Positions 61,147-64,000 of a DNA stretch of 64,000 nt are shown in pieces. Under the pieces are notes generated by a model. It did not search any database, was not told the DNA's origin, and worked only from the letters and a program-made list of their open reading frames with translations. Both the position numbers and the translations under genes were made by a program. Within the stretch, counting starts at the first letter, position 1. Each line of letters starts with the position of its first letter. The DNA is from Carex sylvatica. Taxonomy: Eukaryota; Streptophyta; Magnoliopsida; Poales; Cyperaceae. Location of the stretch: assembly GCA_964058845.1 (NCBI GenBank), contig CAXKVR010000028.1, positions 186,001-250,000 of the forward strand, given 5' to 3'.

Positions 61147-63702
61147 ATGGGTTATGGTTTCCCTTTGGGGGAGCCAACAGTTCATCTTGAGTCAATGTGC
61201 GGGTCTTCTTCATCAGACCCGTCAACAATTCTAGAAAAAATAAGCAATTGCACGCATTTTGAGGAGGGTTGTGGCCCCTCGTTAGAGCAATCAGAAAATA
61301 TTAGTGGAGGAGGCATTGGGGTAATTAATGGCGTTACAGAATTTGATGCTGCCTGGTTTTCACCGGAGAAAGCTAACCCAATAATGGAAATAGCATTAGA
61401 AAATGCTGTGTTGGAAACTGATACCACCGGGTTCTTGAAAGAGAAAATGGATCGTATTGAGGTGGTGGGTCAGGCAGCATCATCTTGCACAGAAATTGAT
61501 TCAGCCATGGTCGCATTAGAAAATTATAATGCAGTTGATGTAGGCAATACTGTCTGCCCAGAGGTTAAAGAGGGTTTATTACCTCCTTCAGTTAATGGGT
61601 CTGGCATATCAATTGACAACAGCAAAGGTGTTAATGCCGGGAAAATTGTTGAGGTGACCAGAATTTCAAAAGATGATGCAAGTCCGGCAGATGCTTTAAG
61701 TTCGGATCCATCAACCATTAGAGGCACCAACTTTGAGCTCGATGCACCTGGTTTTAACATGGATAGCAGTGCGAATGCTGGCAAAATTGTCGATGCCACT
61801 GTAGTTTCAGAAGATAAAGTAGGCCTGATTGAGGCAGCTGGTTCAGATCTGCCAGGCTTGGTACTTCCCAGTAGTAATGATGTAAATAAAGAAGATACTT
61901 CTCAAATGGAAGGAGCGAATGCTAGTTCCCAAGAGCTCCATTGCAACAAGGAGAAGGTTGCTCTGGCAAAGGCACCAAAAGAGAGAGAAAGAAAGCTTAA
62001 ACCCTCAGAATTAATTGTCTTTACGCGAAGGAACCCTAAACGGTCTGCTACACATGCAGAATCAGATTTAAATATTGATCGGCTGATCAGAATAGGTAAC
62101 CGTGGTAGAAAATTAAAGAAAGATAACGAGATATTTGACCCAACAGTTTTAGTTAGCCTGATTCGAGACCCTAAATTGACTACCAAGAAAAGAAATCCTT
62201 TGAGTCGGAGAGGTAGAGATTCGGTATGGGGGAGAATTGAGAATTTATCACAGATTATAGACATCAATGTTAAGTTTTGCAAGTTAAAACAGGAAAGAGA
62301 GGCAGAGGAAAAGAAAATACAGATGGCTCTGGGAGAGAAAATGGACGGGAAGAATAAAATCTCAAACCAATCTAAGCTTGATTTAAGGCATCTGAAGCAA
62401 GAGGGAACCTTGGACCGAGATTTGGATAGTACATTAACTCATGAGAGATCTTCTGCAGGTCATGAAACTGTACAAAGGGCCACAAATGAAAGGGACGCAG
62501 CAGATCCAGGTTCTTCACCAGATTCAGTGGTCTATAATCCTCTCTCTTGCGAGGCCAGTCCTGTGGTGCTGCAACAGAAACAATCAACCAAGAACAAAAG
62601 AAAGAAGAAAAACAAGGGGAAGAATGCTAAGCCCAGTAGAAGAGGTGGTCTTGTAAATGCTTCTGTCAATGCAAATCAAGGGACACTTTACTGGTTCCAG
62701 ATTGATAAAAAAGGGAGGTCAATTTCTAATGGGAAAAATGAAGAGAAGATCCAGGATTTGAGTGCACCTGGAGTTACAAGACAGGAAACGGCTAATCTGT
62801 CCGATCCCTACAATGGAGTTACAATTGCATCGCTTTCTGGATTTGCGTCAAATGGTAATTTCTTGTAAATACCCTAACCCTAGTTTTGCCAAGAAACTAT
62901 GAATCCACATTTAATTTTGCCACAATCCATGGAGAGGTGTTTGGTTTGGAAATTACACTGTAGTAAGTTGGAACTAGCTTCCTCTATGCTGGTAGGGAAT
63001 AAACTTTTTCCATCCAATACTGTTTAAAATAATTGTTTTATTTGGAGTAGTTTAAAACAATTGCTTAGTTTGTGCTTGGCATTATTGTAAGGAGAGAACC
63101 GTATCAAAGGAATGTTTTTTTCTATTCGTGTTGCATTGAGCTTCTGTGCTGATGAATTGACATTTTAGTTATTAATTGTGGTTCCTAATCTTTCAGAAAA
63201 CAATGTATTGACATAAGTTGCCTTTTTGTTTTTACTCTTCAGGTAATCAAGAACCATTCAGGTGCGGAGGTTTTCTGGCGCAACTCTTACCTCCAGCAAA
63301 ACCCCTAGTACCAGTGCACCTGTTGTCCATACCTGCTCCATCAGGTAGTTTACCAGTACCTACTCAGTCTGTACCCGTTCCTTCAAATACCAGATCCATC
63401 CCTGGACAGCCAGTACTGCCCAGACAACCCTATCCTGTGCACATGCAGCTAATATCTTCGTCCGTGAGGCCATTATACATGCCAACAAATCCAGTTTCTG
63501 CTTCCGGAAAGCTTTTACAAGGGAAACCACAGCCTGCGCCGGCACCATTGCTGCTTATGAATGGGCCCGCTCAGTCAGTATCTGTTCCAGCAAAGCCTGC
63601 ACCTAAGCTGCGTGTGGCTTGGGTCTGTTGTGATGAATGTGGGAAGTGGCGTTGCATTCCTTCTGGGCTAGCTGATGTCATTGATGAAACTAACTGCAGA
63701 TG
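61147..63702 (+). CDS. ASHH2: ASHH2/SDG8-like histone H3K36 methyltransferase, 5' part (runs off the window)
   Basis: Probable chromatin writer that trimethylates H3K36; the Arabidopsis protein controls flowering and branching genes. Exon A 61147-62854 encodes 569 residues of mostly disordered N-terminus with acidic repeats (KIVEVTRISKDD, KIVDATVVSEDK) and basic patches (KNKRKKKNKGKN). Exon B 63243-63702 joins in phase (AATG|GT) and carries a Pro/Val-rich linker with SVPV/PVPT repeats and then a CW zinc finger beginning AWVCCDECGKWRCIPSGL. It breaks at Trp codon TG|G. The SET, AWS and post-SET domains should lie beyond 64000. A long disordered N-terminus plus a CW finger after a Pro-rich linker fits ASHH2 best. 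Another CW-domain protein remains possible until the SET part is seen. Confidence 0.72.
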
Positions 63703-64000
63703 GTACGTAATTTAGTTAAGCAGCTTATTTGTTTTTTCCTCCTTTGAGCCTAAGTTGATCATTTAATGGCTGTATGGTTAGTTTTCTCATTATCATTATT
63801 TTTTTTAGTGAATATCACATGTCTTAGTTATGTATCTGTCTCTTTTTTATGGGCCAGGTCTTACCAAAATATAGCTATATGGACTTTTTTTTCTTTCTTT
63901 TATCTTGTTTTTTTTTTCTTATTAATTGCTAGCCATCTTTTTGCAAACACTATGTGAACAGTTCTTTTTTATTCTTCTCCATTATTCTTTTGGTTTTTAT

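Noticed and set aside
61182..62587. Several - strand frames under the ASHH2-like exon
   Set aside because: Shadows of the long + strand coding exon, whose frame joins correctly to the CW-domain exon.

Overview
The window is nuclear DNA from a flowering plant, most likely a eudicot; the species cannot be told from the sequence. It is AT-rich, its genes carry GT-AG introns, and its proteins include thylakoid-lumen and plant chromatin families. Five genes look functional, all on the + strand: a ZIP metal transporter (0.2-3.0 kb), a PC4/KIWI transcription coactivator (15.2-16.8 kb), a PsbP-domain lumen protein (17.5-18.8 kb), a BAT1-type amino-acid permease (31.6-36.0 kb) and the 5' half of an ASHH2/SDG8-like histone methyltransferase (61.1 kb to the window end). 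They are unrelated housekeeping, transport and chromatin functions with no shared pathway. Exon borders were placed by hand from splice sites and reading phase.

An unidentified, possibly decayed locus lies at about 8.5-12.7 kb. A dead serine carboxypeptidase-like (SCPL) gene fills 43.5-53.6 kb. Its first eight exons are on the - strand and its last five on the + strand. The flipped 3' part lies between two inverted copies of one sequence, and a deleted Copia element sits inside exon 8. Splice phase matches across the break, so this looks like a gene split by inversion.

The rest is mainly transposon-derived. A 5.0 kb hAT element (26.4-31.4 kb) carries a transposase open apart from three in-frame stops and ends 209 bp before the BAT1 start codon. 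Many short hAT-like elements have 8-bp target-site duplications, two of them in nested insertions. Several Mutator-like elements have 9-bp duplications. Two elements at 5.4 and 36.7 kb share termini and a 177-bp tandem repeat; the second folds into a nearly complete hairpin. There is also a degenerate L1-type LINE (55.3-57.4 kb) invaded by hAT elements, and a possible LTR (39.1-40.4 kb) with a dense ACGT-core motif array.

The main message is a gene-poor region where transposon activity has cut up one gene, reshaped another's promoter and produced nested and palindromic structures. I saw no tRNA, rRNA or CRISPR array.
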